64,000 nucleotides of DNA from Boswellia sacra (taxonomy: Eukaryota; Streptophyta; Magnoliopsida; Sapindales; Burseraceae), in the NCBI GenBank assembly GCA_013180625.2, contig SNVD02006237.1:124001-188000 (forward strand). The letters run 5' to 3'. The notes under the pieces were generated by a model. It was not told where the DNA came from, did not search any database, and worked only from the letters and a program-made list of their open reading frames with translations. Within the stretch, counting starts at the first letter, position 1. Each line of letters opens with the position of its first letter. Made by a program: the position numbers and the translations under genes. Below are positions 24,963 through 36,534 of the stretch, one piece after another.

Positions 24963-27193
24963 ATGGATTCTAATGAAGCAAGTGCATATGACATTTTTCA
25001 AGTGGGCAATGAGAATGAAGACAGTATACAAATAACACAACAAGGCATAAGTCAAAGTGGGACACGCGAAAGAAAATTAACTTTTGCTGTTTGGAAATAT
25101 TTTGACATATTGCCAAGGGAAGAATATCCAGATAATAAGCAAAGATCTAAATGCAAATTCTGTGGAGTGATTTACCTTTCTGAATCTAGGCATGGAACAG
25201 GTAATTTGAAGCGGCATTTGGAGATTTGTCCAAGAAAAAATTCACGTGATATAGGTCAGTATCTGATAAATCAAACTGATGGCACTGTGGGAGTTCGTTG
25301 TCCTAGATTTGATCCTCTTGTCTTTCGTGAAATGTTGTCTGCTGCAATTGTTATGCATGATTTACCATTTCAGTTTGTTGAATATAATGGTATTAGAATA
25401 ATTTTTAGTTATTTGAATGAAGATGTGAAGTCCATTTGTAGAAAAACTGCCAAGTTTGATATTTTGAAGATATATAATAAGGAAAAGTCTAAAATAAAAA
25501 CTATGTTGGAGGAAGCACCTGGTAGGATATGTTTAACTTCTGATTTGTGGACTTCTATAACTACAGATGGGTACTTGTGTCTTACAGCCCATTTTCTGGA
25601 TAAAGATTGGGTTTTACAAAAGAGGGTGATAAACTTTTGTTCTTTGTTACCTCCACACACTGGCGTTGTTTTGTCTGACAAAATATTTAAGTTGCTAAGT
25701 GGGTGGGGAATTGAAAAAGGATATTCTCAATCACTTTAGATAATGCTACATCTAATGATACTTGTGTTGATTTTCTGAAAGCCCAGTTAAATTTAAGGAA
25801 AGCATTATTATCCAATGGAGATTTCTTTCATATTCGTTGTTGTGCTCATATCCTTAATTTAATTGTTCAAGAGGGCTTGAAAGAAATAGATGGGGCAATA
25901 TGGAAAATTTGTGAGAGCATTAAATATGTCAAAGGTTCACAAGGAAGAAAAAAAACTTTTCTTGAATGTGTGAAACAAGTGTCTTTAGATTGTAAAAAGG
26001 GTTTGAGGCAAGATGTTCCTACAAGATGGAATTCCACTTATCTCATGCTTGAAAGCGCCTTGTATTACAATCAAGCTTTTTATCACATGATGTTGAGTGA
26101 TTGTAATTACATTTATTGCCCTTCTATGGAGGAGTGGTTAAAAGTGGAGAAAATAACCAACTTTTTGCATGTATTCTATGAGACTACATGTATATTTTCT
26201 GGCTCAAAGTACCCCACTTCATCTTTGTACTTTCCTAAAGTGTTTGTGGCTTATTTGACTTTGAAGCAACACATGGAAAGTGAACATAGCTATTTGATGG
26301 ATATGGCCAAACGGATGATAATTAAATTCGAGAAGTATTGGTCAAATCATTCCATTATTTTGGCTATGGCAGTCATCTTGGATCCACGGTACAAACTGCA
26401 ATTTGTTGAATTTGCATATAAAAAGCTTTATGGGGTTGATTTTGATCTAGAGTTTTCTAAAGCTAGAGAGAAGTTGTGTTCTTTGTACAATGAGTACAAA
26501 CAAAATTCAACTTGTATTGCACCTTGTTCATCTACAAATTATGATGATATGAATTCAGAAGACTTGTCAACTATGAATGCTAGTGAGGAAGATGCTCTAT
26601 TGAAGGTACAAAACTTTTCAAAAAATTTATTTTTGTGTTATATATTTATTTATTTTATTAATGATTCTTGTTTCTTATTTTATGTATAGGAATTTGATGA
26701 TTTAGACGATGTTGGACCAACAACTACAAATCGAAAGACACAATTAGAGATGTATTTGGATGAATCAAGGACAGAAATGACAACCGATTTGGATATTCTC
26801 CTATTTTGGAAAGGAAATCAGTTTCGTTATCCTGATCTTGCATGTATGGCTCGTGATATTTTAAGCATTCCTATTTCAACAGTTGCATCCGAATCAGCTT
26901 TTAGTGTTGGTGGACGAGTTCTTGATCAATATAGAAGCGCTCTTACGCCTGATACAGTAGAGGCATTAATTTACACTAGAGATTGGTTGTTTGGACAACA
27001 AGGTAACTTATTAACAATTTTTTTCTCTCTCTATATATAAGTTTTTGTTTATATATATTTAAGTTGATTATTTTATAAATAATTGGATTTTATAGAAGAT
27101 GAAAGTCTAAAGATGGATGAGTTGACTGAGAATATAATGAACTTGAATATCAACCAACAAGTTGGACAATCTGCCGGTAGTTCTACAATGTGA
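24963..27193 (+). pseudogene. hAT transposase (BED zinc finger, hAT dimerisation domain), one frameshift
   Basis: Cut-and-paste transposase of the hAT superfamily. The first block (24963 to about 25720) has a BED-type zinc finger near residues 60-90 (CKFCG...HLEIC) and the LTSDLWTS segment with the first catalytic aspartate. Near 25720 the frame shifts by one base in an A-run. The following frame continues with LDNATSND (second aspartate) and RCCAHILNL, the conserved CxxH region. Coding continues to 26605; an intron (26606-26689) with GT-AG ends follows; the next exon, 26690-27002, carries the hAT C-terminal dimerisation domain (SIPISTVASESAFSVGGR, with the catalytic glutamate region). A second intron is 27003-27095 and the last exon 27096-27193 ends in TGA. 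A 5' UTR intron acceptor may lie near 24930. Apart from the single frameshift I see no stop. Confidence 0.92.
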
Positions 27194-27654
27194 TGAAGGT
27201 CTTAATTGTGTAAGCATAAAACCAATTGTGTAAGTTGTTATGATTTTAATTTTGATATTATCTTGGAATAACAATAATCTTTTACATATATATTTTTTTA
27301 CAGGTTGCTTAAAAGTTAAAGAGACGAAATGGATTTTTTTTCTAAATCTATATTGTATTTAAAGTTTATATGAGACTTGGTGTTTAGTAGACTATTTATT
27401 GTGTTGTGGAATGAAGTTTGTTTGAGACTTGGTGTTTGAAAAATTATTTATCGTGTTGTGGAATGAAGTTTGTTTGAGACTTGAAATTTAGTAGACTATT
27501 TATTATATTGTAGATTGAAGTTTGTAAATTAATGGACTTTTTATTGTGTTGTAAATTGAAGTTTGTATGCAACTTGATTTTTAATGGACTCTTTATTGTA
27601 TTGTGGATGTATTTTAAATATTTGATTATTGTTATTTAAAAAAAGTTAAAAATT

Positions 27655-27965
27655 ATAATGTATATTCGTGTCATAATCGTGTCAAAATATTTAAATGTGT
27701 TAAAATCGTATAAACGTGTTTTAATCGTATCAAAACATTTAAACGTGTCATAATCGTGTTAAACGGGTTGTATTCGTGTCAAACCCGAAAATAACATGTT
27801 TACTATTCGTGTTCGCGTGTCGGGTCGTGTTACCCGTTTAATAATCGTGTCGTATTTGGGTTGGTGTTTTTGACACGAATATTAAATGGGTCGTGTTTGG
27901 GTTTGATTAATTTTCGTCGTGTCATAGCTTGACACGACACGAACACGAACACGACCCGTCTACCC
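27655..27965. repeat. Subterminal TCGTGT/ACACGA repeats of the hAT element (right side)
   Basis: Many copies of CGTGTCA, ATCGTGTC and ACACGAAC occur between the transposase gene and the right end, mirroring the left subterminal region in the opposite orientation. Confidence 0.8.
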
Positions 27966-28518
27966 GTATTCCCACCCCTACCCACTAGGTAATTCATTTG
28001 CCAAGGCCTCTGATAAGGCTTTACGATGCACTGTTCTTGGTCCATCTCCATTCCTCCTTCATCATATCAACTAGCTATTTAGTTATTAAATTTTCTCAAA
28101 ATAGTACATATGTCAGTTAAATTAAACAGGTGATGAATTTAAACTCACTCGGAGTAGAAAATTTCTTGACTTGCTCCAGTTGCAACATTGGTCACCAATC
28201 CCCTGCATTATATATCATAAAATAAAATTTCAGTATACAAGGACATATTGATTTATGATATATCCAAGGAGAATATATAAAAGACAAAATCAGTTACCTC
28301 TTTGCAGGAGAATATATGGAAATAAGCTTGTGAGAAACACCAAGAGCATCAAGAGCAAGCCAAGCGTTGTGAGAGAGGCCCAAGGCTACACCAGCGGCTC
28401 GAAGCCCTTCATATTTTTCTAATATCAAGGCTTGAATTCCTAGTATCTTCAGGGCCACGGCCACAGCCAACGCTGCTATGCCTGTACCAACTATCACCGC
28501 ATCTTCCTCCACCATTTC

Positions 28519-29745
28519 CATGTCTCTGTATCTAAACAACAAATTGCATATGCTTGGATAAACTTTATGCAACTGCAACTCTATTTATATGATTAGTGTA
28601 ATCCATTGCAAGTATTGACATGAACATGATGTTTATTAATTTGACTTATTATTCTAGGGAAAGAAGCACTCTTCAAAATGATCTTCTTGAATAATAATAG
28701 ATCAACTTAGAGAAATCAATTTACTAATTTCATCACATGCATAAAACAAAGAATTTGTTCGATTTTTGACAAGCAAAGCCAATAAAAGTTTGTGTACAAA
28801 CTCTTTTCTTCTTTCTTTCTTCTTTATTGTTGTATGGATCGATGTGCTAACCTTCCGGATTTTTGGAGTTCAAGAAATTCTAGAACACCCCCTAATCTGA
28901 CATACTTGTTCTCTTTTTCTATTTATCACATACTTGTTGCTTATGTGTTTACAAAAATTTTATTGATTAAAATGATGATAAATAGATCATTAACTCGACT
29001 ATCTATAATGAAAATTTTGTGGACACGTATAAGAATATTAATTGGGTGGAAGAGGTGGACAAGAAGATTCATATCCTTAATCTGGAAATGCATAAGGTTG
29101 ATACTGCTTTAAAAAATTATTAGACCAAAAACATTTCACAGAAGCATTTTTTTAAAAAGAAATACATATAGGGCTGACTGCAGATCTGAAGCGTAGCAGA
29201 ACATGAAATCTGTGTTTCTAGAGCTTGATCTACAATTGTTATGCTAAAAACATTGTTCTTTCATTTGTTCAAGGGACTGAGAAAACAAAACGTTTTCAAG
29301 AAACAGTACCAAATGTATCTTAGAAATAACACTTAAGACACAAGATTAACCCTCAAATGATTCAATCTTTATTTTTTTTCTCAGTGGTTCATATTGCTAT
29401 ATGCATATATTTAAGTTTCAATCTTCAAATTAGAAGTTGAATCCTGCTCTTCTATTTTTTGTTACTTTAGCTGTACTTTCCAGTGATAAATTAATTCAAG
29501 CTTCATTGTATCTGGTGATAATAAATTACACAATTGAAACCAAAAAAAAAAAAAAAAAGAAAGAAAGAAAGAAAGAAAGAAAAATATAAGTAACAATCAC
29601 TCTAGCTAATTTCTGCAGAAGCTCTTTTTCATTTTTGACACCTTTTCAATCCCCTGCTTCTCACTTCTGCTTTAATTGGAATATAGTAAAAGCAGTTCCC
29701 CAAACTTATATAAAACATGTATTTTATTTTGTTAAATAAGAATGC
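28519..29745. other. Intergenic spacer between copies D and E, with array flank blocks
   Basis: 28570-28760 is the upstream block of copy D, including the TATAAATAG word at 28581-28589. 29440-29740 is the downstream block shared by array units, with a GAAA microsatellite at about 29540-29582. No other gene is seen. Confidence 0.6.
29540..29582. repeat. Poly-A / (GAAA)n microsatellite
   Basis: A run of A is followed by at least six GAAA units. It sits at the same place in the downstream block as the A-rich run at 12782-12812 beside copy C. Confidence 0.85.
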
Positions 29746-31479
29746 CTAGTCTATCGTCTTAGAGAATGCAACACAAGTGAGCCTACCACATTCATAATGT
29801 ACAACACCAAAAGTCTTGGAATAAAGGAACTTGTGGTAAAAAAACTCTAAGAAATTTCATCCACAATTGTGACCCTCCTGCCTGAATCCGTCTTGAAATA
29901 TATGACCCAGTGACCAACAAACTCACACGCCACCTTCTTTCTTTAACATGACCATCTATAGCTTCAGCAATGTCTCCTGGAGCAAGTTTTCCATTTTTGA
30001 TCAACGAATTGCCAATGTGCCTGCCAAGTACCACTGCATCATCTAGAGCTGAGCACCCACCATGTGCGAGATCTGGTGTCACGGGGTGCATTGCATCACC
30101 AGCTACTGTGATGTTCCCATTCCTTAGATTTCCACGCAGGATGTCCCATGGATACCCGAACATCAATAGAGCCCATGTCAATGTTGAAAGATCCCAATGT
30201 CGGAGCATTTCTAAGTATATTTCAGGGAAGCCCTTAGCATAGTTCTCAAGTAGTTCTCTTTGTATCAGTTCTGGATTTCCTGCCATGTTTTCTCCTGAAA
30301 CAAAGAAAATGAAGAGTGAATTATAAATGTGATTGAATTTCCTGCAATACTATGTTGGTAATGTTAACCCTTCACGTGGTAAGAACCTGGAACCAGATAC
30401 ACAGAACAGATAACATATGGAGATAGCATACTCGGGGCTAGAATTTAGGACCTTTTCGCTGTGACAATATGTTAAGTTATTACTTGATCTAGAAGTTTAA
30501 AACTATTATATAAGATGCCAACAACAGCACTCAATCGTCTAACAGTAACTATCTAGAATCAGAAAGAAGAAGACTAGTGACCTAGTAAGTAGTAACATGG
30601 AATGTAGACAACAAATTGGTAAAATGAGGGAAGAATATATGCAAACCTTTAGGTGGAGATTTAAGTGAGGAACCAATAGCCATCTTTATCATTGGGAGGA
30701 ATAAATTCAGCCCTTTTACTCACAAGTACAAATTGTCTCACTTCTTGCTTCAATCCACGGCCTTGAGGAAACACAAGCAGTCCACGAGCAGCTGATCTAC
30801 CTGAGTTAACTGGTGCTGAAAGTCCTAACCAACGTGCCACTATGGATTGTATCCCATCACATCCGATCAAAATCTATATATGGCCAAAGAGTGAAACAGT
30901 AGTAGATCAACCTTCACCTTCTTGTGTTTGTGTTTCAATTTTAACAATATAGGACGAGAAACGGATCGCCCCGGTTGGAATTTCATCTGCCAAGGCCTCT
31001 AATAAAGATTTACAATGCACTGTTCTTGGTCCAGGTCCATTCCTGCTTCATATTAATTAACAAGCTATTTAGTTACTAAATTGTGTATAATGTTTAAAGA
31101 GGAAAGAAAATTAAGCTAATCAAGTTCATGAATTTAACCTCACCCCTTGTCGACATTGGTCATCAATACGCTGTATGTTTCAGTTTCCAATTGTACTAAA
31201 TAATTTGTAACTTTTTGATGGAGCAAATATAAATAAAGAAATGAACTCAATTACTTCTTTAAAGGATCATAAAGGGAAGTGAGCTTGTGAGAAACACCAG
31301 AGAGCATCAAGAGCAAGCAAGGCATCAGGGAGGAGGGTAAAGGCTGCACCAGTGGCTCGAAGACCTTCATATTTTTCTAACATCAAGGCTTGAACTCCCA
31401 GTCTCTTGAGAACCACGGCCATAGCCAACCCTGCTATGCCTGCACCAACTATCACCACATCTTCCTCCACCATTTCCAT
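29746..31479 (-). pseudogene. FAD-dependent monooxygenase copy E, pseudogene
   Basis: Blocks on the minus strand: exon 1 about 31262-31479, a partial exon 2 about 31140-31175, a partial exon 3 about 30895-31045, exon 4 about 30650-30873 and exon 5 about 29746-30297. Exon 1 keeps [15 protein letters not shown] but has a frameshift near 31300 (LDALWCFSQ instead of LDALGVSHK). Exon 2 is truncated. The end of exon 3 and intron 3 are deleted, so exon 3 abuts the intron sequence before exon 4. Exon 4 has lost two bases near its 3' end and hits a stop after YWFLT. Exon 5 keeps [12 protein letters not shown] but shifts frame near 29840 in an A-run. No transposon is involved; the damage is small deletions. 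Confidence 0.9.
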
Positions 31480-31499
31480 CATCTCTTTTATATTTAAAA

Positions 31500-32134
31500 G
31501 CAAGCTAATTAGATTGCAGTTTCTGTTGCATAAACACGCACGTAAGGCAATCTATTTGTATAACATAATTTGTTTAATGCAATTGCAAGCAGTGATATGA
31601 TCACGATGTTGATTAATCTGACTTTTTATCTTGGGAAAGATTGAACACACACTTCAAAAGAAAAAAGCAACCTTAGATTCAGTGGACAAAGACAACATGG
31701 AAATATCTAGCTAGTATTAAAATAAAAAATTAAAAAAAAAAAAAGAGAGATACTTGGACGAAACACATATTGTATAGAGGAAGGGATGAAAATGAACATA
31801 TGTACCTTTTGAGTTTCTAGTTGGCCAAGGAAGCCAACACAAGTACAAATTCTCTTTTGGTTTCGTACTTTGCTTCTTCCTTCTGTTTTGAAGGTCAATG
31901 TACTTACTGGCCGGGAAATGCTAAAACACTCCCTAAATTTTACACTCCTTTTCTCTTTCTCCATTTCTCAATTTTACACAATCAATCATGTATTTAGTTA
32001 CAATGATAGTAAAGGGATAATTAACTCAGTTATCTATAATAAAATCTTTCAGACACTTATGATCTCAAGATGTAAAATGTGACTAAGAAAATACATAATA
32101 GTGTTTTTAATCTTTTTATTTTAAATTTATCATC
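31500..32134. other. Spacer upstream of pseudogene E
   Basis: 31560-31640 resembles the upstream block of other copies (GCAATTGCAAGCAGTGA). The rest is AT-rich without a gene I can support. Confidence 0.5.
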
Positions 32135-32137
32135 TTT

Positions 32138-33356
32138 CGCTACAACAAAATCCACTTTTTGAGAAAAATTAATTTGTTGCATAAAATACGTTTTTTGTTG
32201 TTGATGGTTTTTTGCAACAAAATATCAGTCATCCCTGAGTTGTCACCAAATCCTCATCACAGAAAGTTTCTAAGACAAAATACAACATTTTTAGTAAGAA
32301 AATTATTCGTAATAGACTTATATCAAATTTGTTGTTAAAAATTTATTTGAAGAGTAATACTTTGCTCGGAAACACATTTTGCAACGAAAATATTTGATTG
32401 TCCATTGATTCATTCAATAACAACGATATTTTTTGACTTGAAAAGTTACTTTTAATTACAAAATATTTTGTTGCTGAAAAAATATGTTTGTTATAAATTC
32501 TTTTTTTAAAGTGACTAGCATTTATTTGAAAAATATTATGTGAAAAAATATTTTTGTCACATAATTTTTCCAACTACAAAACAATATTGTTTAACATGGA
32601 TATTTCAGGAATGAAATTGTTTGTCGCAAATTGAAGTATAAATTGTAGAAAATAGGTTTAGGAATTTAGAAGATATTGTTGAAAATGTTAATCAGTTTCA
32701 AAAATATTTTGTTGCCAAAAAACTGATTTAGCAACAAATTAATTTTGACATGAAAGCATGTTTTTTATATGAAACTTTTAGTTGTAGAATAAAGCAAAAG
32801 TTGTAGTTAAAAATATGTAATTAATGACATGTAATTGTTAGAAAATACGTTTTAAAACAAATGAAAAAATTGAAACTCTTAGATATTTAATGACTAATAT
32901 ATTTGTTACAAATAGTATAACCTTTACTTACAAAATTAATTTATAACAAATATCACCATTTTGATACAAATTAATTTGTCCTTGATTCTAGAAAATCATC
33001 TCTGAAAAGATTTATATTTGATGTAAAAAATTGTGCAATTAAAGATAACAATATATTACAATTTTTTTTATCACTAATTGTAAAATATTGTCGCTAAATA
33101 TAATTATTTTCCCAAAAGAACTTGACACCAAAAAATATCAAGAATTAGAAATAAATTTAAATTTTTTTATAAAATCCTAATTTAATTTCAAAATAATTTG
33201 TTGCAAAAACCAAACCTATAGTTGCAGAATATACTAAACATTTCAAGTCCATAATTTGCAACAAATGAAAAAATTTGTAGCAAAATGATACACTTTGCTT
33301 CAAAATTAACTTCGAGATAGATAAATTTGTTCTAAAATGTCATATTTCTTGTAATG
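32138..33356. mobile_element. Diverged non-autonomous CACTA-like element, 1219 bp
   Basis: Left end CGCTACAACAAAATCCAC and right end (reverse complement) CATTACAAGAAATATGAC resemble the CACTACAAGAAAA ends of plant CACTA (CMC) transposons. Flanks are TTT on both sides (32135-32137, 33357-33359), the 3-bp duplication expected for that superfamily. The interior repeats words such as TTTGTTGCAAAAA and AATTTGTTG in both orientations and has no transposase. The TTT duplication is weak evidence in AT-rich DNA. Confidence 0.6.
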
Positions 33357-33359
33357 TTT

Positions 33360-34847
33360 CAATATCTTACATAATTTTAAAAATTGCATAGAAGTAGGAC
33401 ATTTTTTTTTTTTGGTTTCCTCTCTTTAGACTTATTATGTTTTATCAAATGATTCCTTTTATCGTGTTTTTAGTAGTGTTGATGCAAGAAATTTACACCA
33501 AAGAGAGCAAGAGATGTGTCCTCATACAAATCCGTATTTTGTTTAAATAACTAAAATGGACTACATAGGTCAATTATGTTGTAAGCGAAAATGTTGAGAG
33601 GATCACACACCTTGACTTTGATACCATAATATGATACAAAGAAAACTTATTGATGAGGTAATCAATTACCAAAAATTGGATTGATAATATGTAATTCACA
33701 ATTTCTTCGTCACCTACATGGTTGAAGTTTCAGGACCTTGGAGACTTCATATTGTTTTTCTTGTAAAATTTGTTTTATTTTTGTTAAGAGCTTGATTCTC
33801 ATTTTGTTGTTCAAAATGAACAATCTATTTTTTTTTTCAATTTTTTCTTATAAAATTTGTATCTATTTTGCCATAGCTTGGTTGTGTTGAATGTTCAAGT
33901 TTGAGGATGACTTTTATAATTGACAACCATAAAGAAGGTTTTTCAATGTCTTTTTTTTAGAATTATTTTTATCCTCGTTAGTAATTCTATTTAAGAGTAA
34001 AACTACAAGAAAAAAAATAATAAATATGAGGTTGAAGAGTTATGGCCCGTTTGTTTTGGACTCTAAAGTCTGAATCTAAATAAATTTCAAAGCTTAAAAA
34101 ATTTTGGCTCGTTATTTTGGTCTTTAATCATTTGTTTTTAGACATATACGTTTGAATAAAAAAAGTGAAAAAAATCACTTTTTTATCCAAAACATCTAAA
34201 TATAGTAAAATACCTCAATTGCCCTTATATATAAAACATCTTAATCTCGCGACTGGCTCAGCAAGTCTCTCTGAGAGTTGGAGAGGGCTATGAGGGAAGG
34301 AGCAATGATCACGGAACATGTCGGACCAATAGCAGGAAAATGCCCACCTGAATTTAGAAATTGCTCTGACAGTGATTTCCCGCCAAAAAAATAAAATAAT
34401 AATAATAATTTAATTAATAATAACAAAAATTAGAGATATGAAAAAAAAATAATAATAAAAATAGAACTGAAAATTCTTAATTTGTCTCAAGCCAAGCAAT
34501 GACAAATATGATGTATTTAAGTTTTTTTTTAGTAAAAGAGAGTAAATAAGCAAAATAATGTTTCTAGTCAATCTATCTAGTCTTGCATTTCTCGATTACT
34601 TATTAGCAAAAAAGAGATAAAAAATATAATTGAGTAAGATAATTAGAGTATAACAATAACAATAATAAAATTAATATAAATTTTAAAACATGAACCGAGG
34701 AAAAAAGACGATTTTAGACTTAATTAAATTGGAATTTCTAAGAAACAGATGTTAGTACCCTCTAGAATGATTGATGAATCAAAAACTTTCAATTGAACTT
34801 ATTCTTTCAATTGGTATGGTATTTTTTCTTATTCTCGTATCTTTCTA
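33360..34847. other. AT-rich intergenic DNA, no gene recognised
   Basis: No coding domain is seen. The phrase CCCGTTTGTTTTGGAC near 34050 resembles ends of plant MITE-like elements, but no matching partner is clear. A short minus-strand frame at 34241-34426 has no recognisable motif. Confidence 0.45.
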
Positions 34848-34974
34848 CCCACCTGTGTCGGTTTCGGGTACAGGTACCCTTTTGTTGAAGGTCGTTCGAG
34901 CTTTTCCTGGGAGTATAGCATGGGTTACGTCAGCGCCGTAGCGCCTGGTACTCGAACATTGGCTCGGGGCATTT
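34848..34974 (-). pseudogene. rrn23: Plastid 23S rRNA gene fragment (antisense), nuclear insertion
   Basis: From ACCTGTGTCGGTTTCGGGTA to GAACATTGGCTCGGGGCATT the plus strand matches the reverse complement of the conserved plastid 23S rRNA as I know it. Only about 127 bp are present, with a few substitutions relative to the plastid form. This is a relic of plastid DNA in the nucleus, not a working rRNA gene. Confidence 0.8.
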
Positions 34975-35060
34975 TTCTTGAATTAAATTGGATAGCCAAA
35001 AGGGGAATCGAAATAATAGTTATAGAAATAGAAGGGGCAGAAGATACTTTGTATACAAAG

Positions 35061-35095
35061 TATAGCTTACCAAGGCGATGATCAGTAGCTGGTCC

Positions 35096-35145
<50 letters not shown>

Positions 35146-35214
35146 TGAGGCAGCAGTGGGGAATTTTCCGCAATGGGCGAAAGCCTGACGGAGCAATGCC
35201 GCGTGGAGGTAGAA
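35061..35214 (+). pseudogene. rrn16: Plastid 16S rRNA gene fragment, nuclear insertion
   Basis: The stretch carries GTAGCTGGTCCGAGAGGATG, CCACACTGGGACTGAGACAC, GACTCCTACG and GCAGCAGTGGGGAATTTTCC, all universal or plastid-typical 16S rRNA words. It ends abruptly after GCCGCGTGGAGGTAGAA. About 154 bp are present out of roughly 1.5 kb, so it is a fragment. It lies 86 bp from the antisense 23S fragment, an arrangement not found in plastid genomes. Confidence 0.92.
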
Positions 35215-35439
35215 CCTGTTCAAATTTGAGATCGGTTTATCTATTACTTATATGTATATATTTTTTTGTTATTTTTATTAACATAGCTTAGTTAATTAAC
35301 TAATTTAAAGAAAAATCGGTTAATAATTGACAAGAATAAATTTAAATAAAATATAATTAAGTAGAAAGTAAAAATAAATTTAGTAATTAAAATATAATTA
35401 AGTTATTTATAATTTTGCTTTAAGTTAATTAAAATTTTA

Positions 35440-35865
35440 ATTTTTAAAGGATTGTAACAAATATAATATTAACTATTTAAATGAAAAGAATTTTGATTTA
35501 ATTTTTAAAGAATTATAACAAATATAATATTAACTATTTAAATAAAAAAAAATTTATTTAATTTTAATAAATATTTATTTTTTAAAAGTTTGTAAGAAAT
35601 ATAATATTAATTATTTAAATGAAAAAAATTTGGTTTAATTTTATTAACTATTTAATTTTTAAAGATTTTAATAAATATAAATAAACAACTAACATTTCAA
35701 CAAGGGTAAAAAAATTACATTTAAAGAAAAATATTCAATTACCACTTTTTTTAAGTGATATTTAAAAGAGCAAACAAACATCCTATTAAGTGATATAAAT
35801 TAAGTCTTAAAAGGTGTTTAGACCTAAAAAAAAATTAAATTATTGAAACAAACACCTTCTTAAAA
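35440..35865. mobile_element. Second copy (partial) of the AT-rich element of 17008-18366
   Basis: Words AAACAAACATCCTATTAAGT, ACAAGGGTAAAAA and ATTATTGAAACAAACACC align with 18200-18366. Internally an approximately 70-90-bp unit with AATATTAACTATTTAAAT is repeated three times. The left end is unclear; it may extend to the plastid fragment. Confidence 0.5.
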
Positions 35866-36534
35866 ATTGGGGACCAAATAGCAATACCGAATAATTAAAT
35901 TAATTTGATGATATTCATGTGGCAAAATAATAACTCGATTTCAATTGGTAGCCAACAAACGCAAAAAGGCCTGCCCCCTAAACTTAGATTTAGGCCGAAT
36001 TTGACTTGCCCCAAGACCCATAAGTCAAACTGGGCCCAAAGGCTTATAGAGATCGGTCAATTTACATGATAATAGACGAATAGACAACTCAAAAAAGTCA
36101 AAAAAATACTCCTTATATATTCAAAGAATAATTTTCAAAGGATGCGTTCGATAATGAATTCCGAAAATGATATTATAAGAATGAAAACAGAAAATGCCTT
36201 CTGCAACCGAGCTTGTTTGACCAATTGATCTACAAGGTCAACGTCTGCTTCCTTTTTCTTTCAGCGGCTCTCCCTCTCGCTCTCTTCTCCCGTGTCAGTC
36301 ATATTTCAAGACCCCGCCACTCACATTTCATCGTCGCTTCTTTATAAGCTTGATTTGACTTGGCAATAATAAATTACGAAATTGGAAAAAAATAAATAAA
36401 GCGAAATGTAAGCAACAAGCACTCTAGCTAACTTCTGCAGAAGCTCTTTTTCAATTTTGACACCTTTCTGCTTCTCCTTATGCTCTAATTGAAACATGGT
36501 AAAAGCTCAATCATAATCTACAGCAATAAAAATC

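Larger units (their letters stand above)
22925..27980 (+). mobile_element. Near-complete hAT transposon, 5056 bp, in exon 3 of copy D
   Basis: Flanked by an exact 8-bp duplication, CCCACTAG (22917-22924 and 27981-27988). Ends are TAGGGGTGGGAAT on the left and ATTCCCACCCCTA on the right, a 13-bp perfect terminal inverted repeat. Subterminal regions on both sides are packed with ACACGA / TCGTGT words. A transposase gene lies inside on the plus strand (24963-27193). This is the full layout of an autonomous hAT (Ac/Tip100-like RICESLEEPER/DAYSLEEPER type) element, but the transposase frame is broken once. Confidence 0.95.
20263..28518 (-). pseudogene. FAD-dependent monooxygenase copy D, pseudogene split by two hAT elements
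   Basis: Exons on the minus strand: exon 1 about 28301-28518, exon 2 about 28151-28204, exon 3 in three pieces (27989-28053, 22878-22924, 21220-21291), exon 4 about 20909-21136 and exon 5 about 20263-20774. Removing the two elements and one copy of each target duplication restores a continuous exon 3 aligned with the other copies. Other lesions: the binding motif in exon 1 is changed to GTGIAALA; exon 3 has a TCA-to-TAA stop (near 21270); exon 4 has a one-base deletion near its 3' end; the exon 5 acceptor region has lost bases (CAAG instead of CAGG); and a deletion near the C-terminus causes an early stop. The copy is non-functional with or without the transposons. Confidence 0.93.

Noticed and set aside
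35061..35214. Possible functional rRNA gene
   Set aside because: Only about a tenth of 16S rRNA is present, next to an antisense 23S fragment; it is a nuclear relic of organelle DNA.
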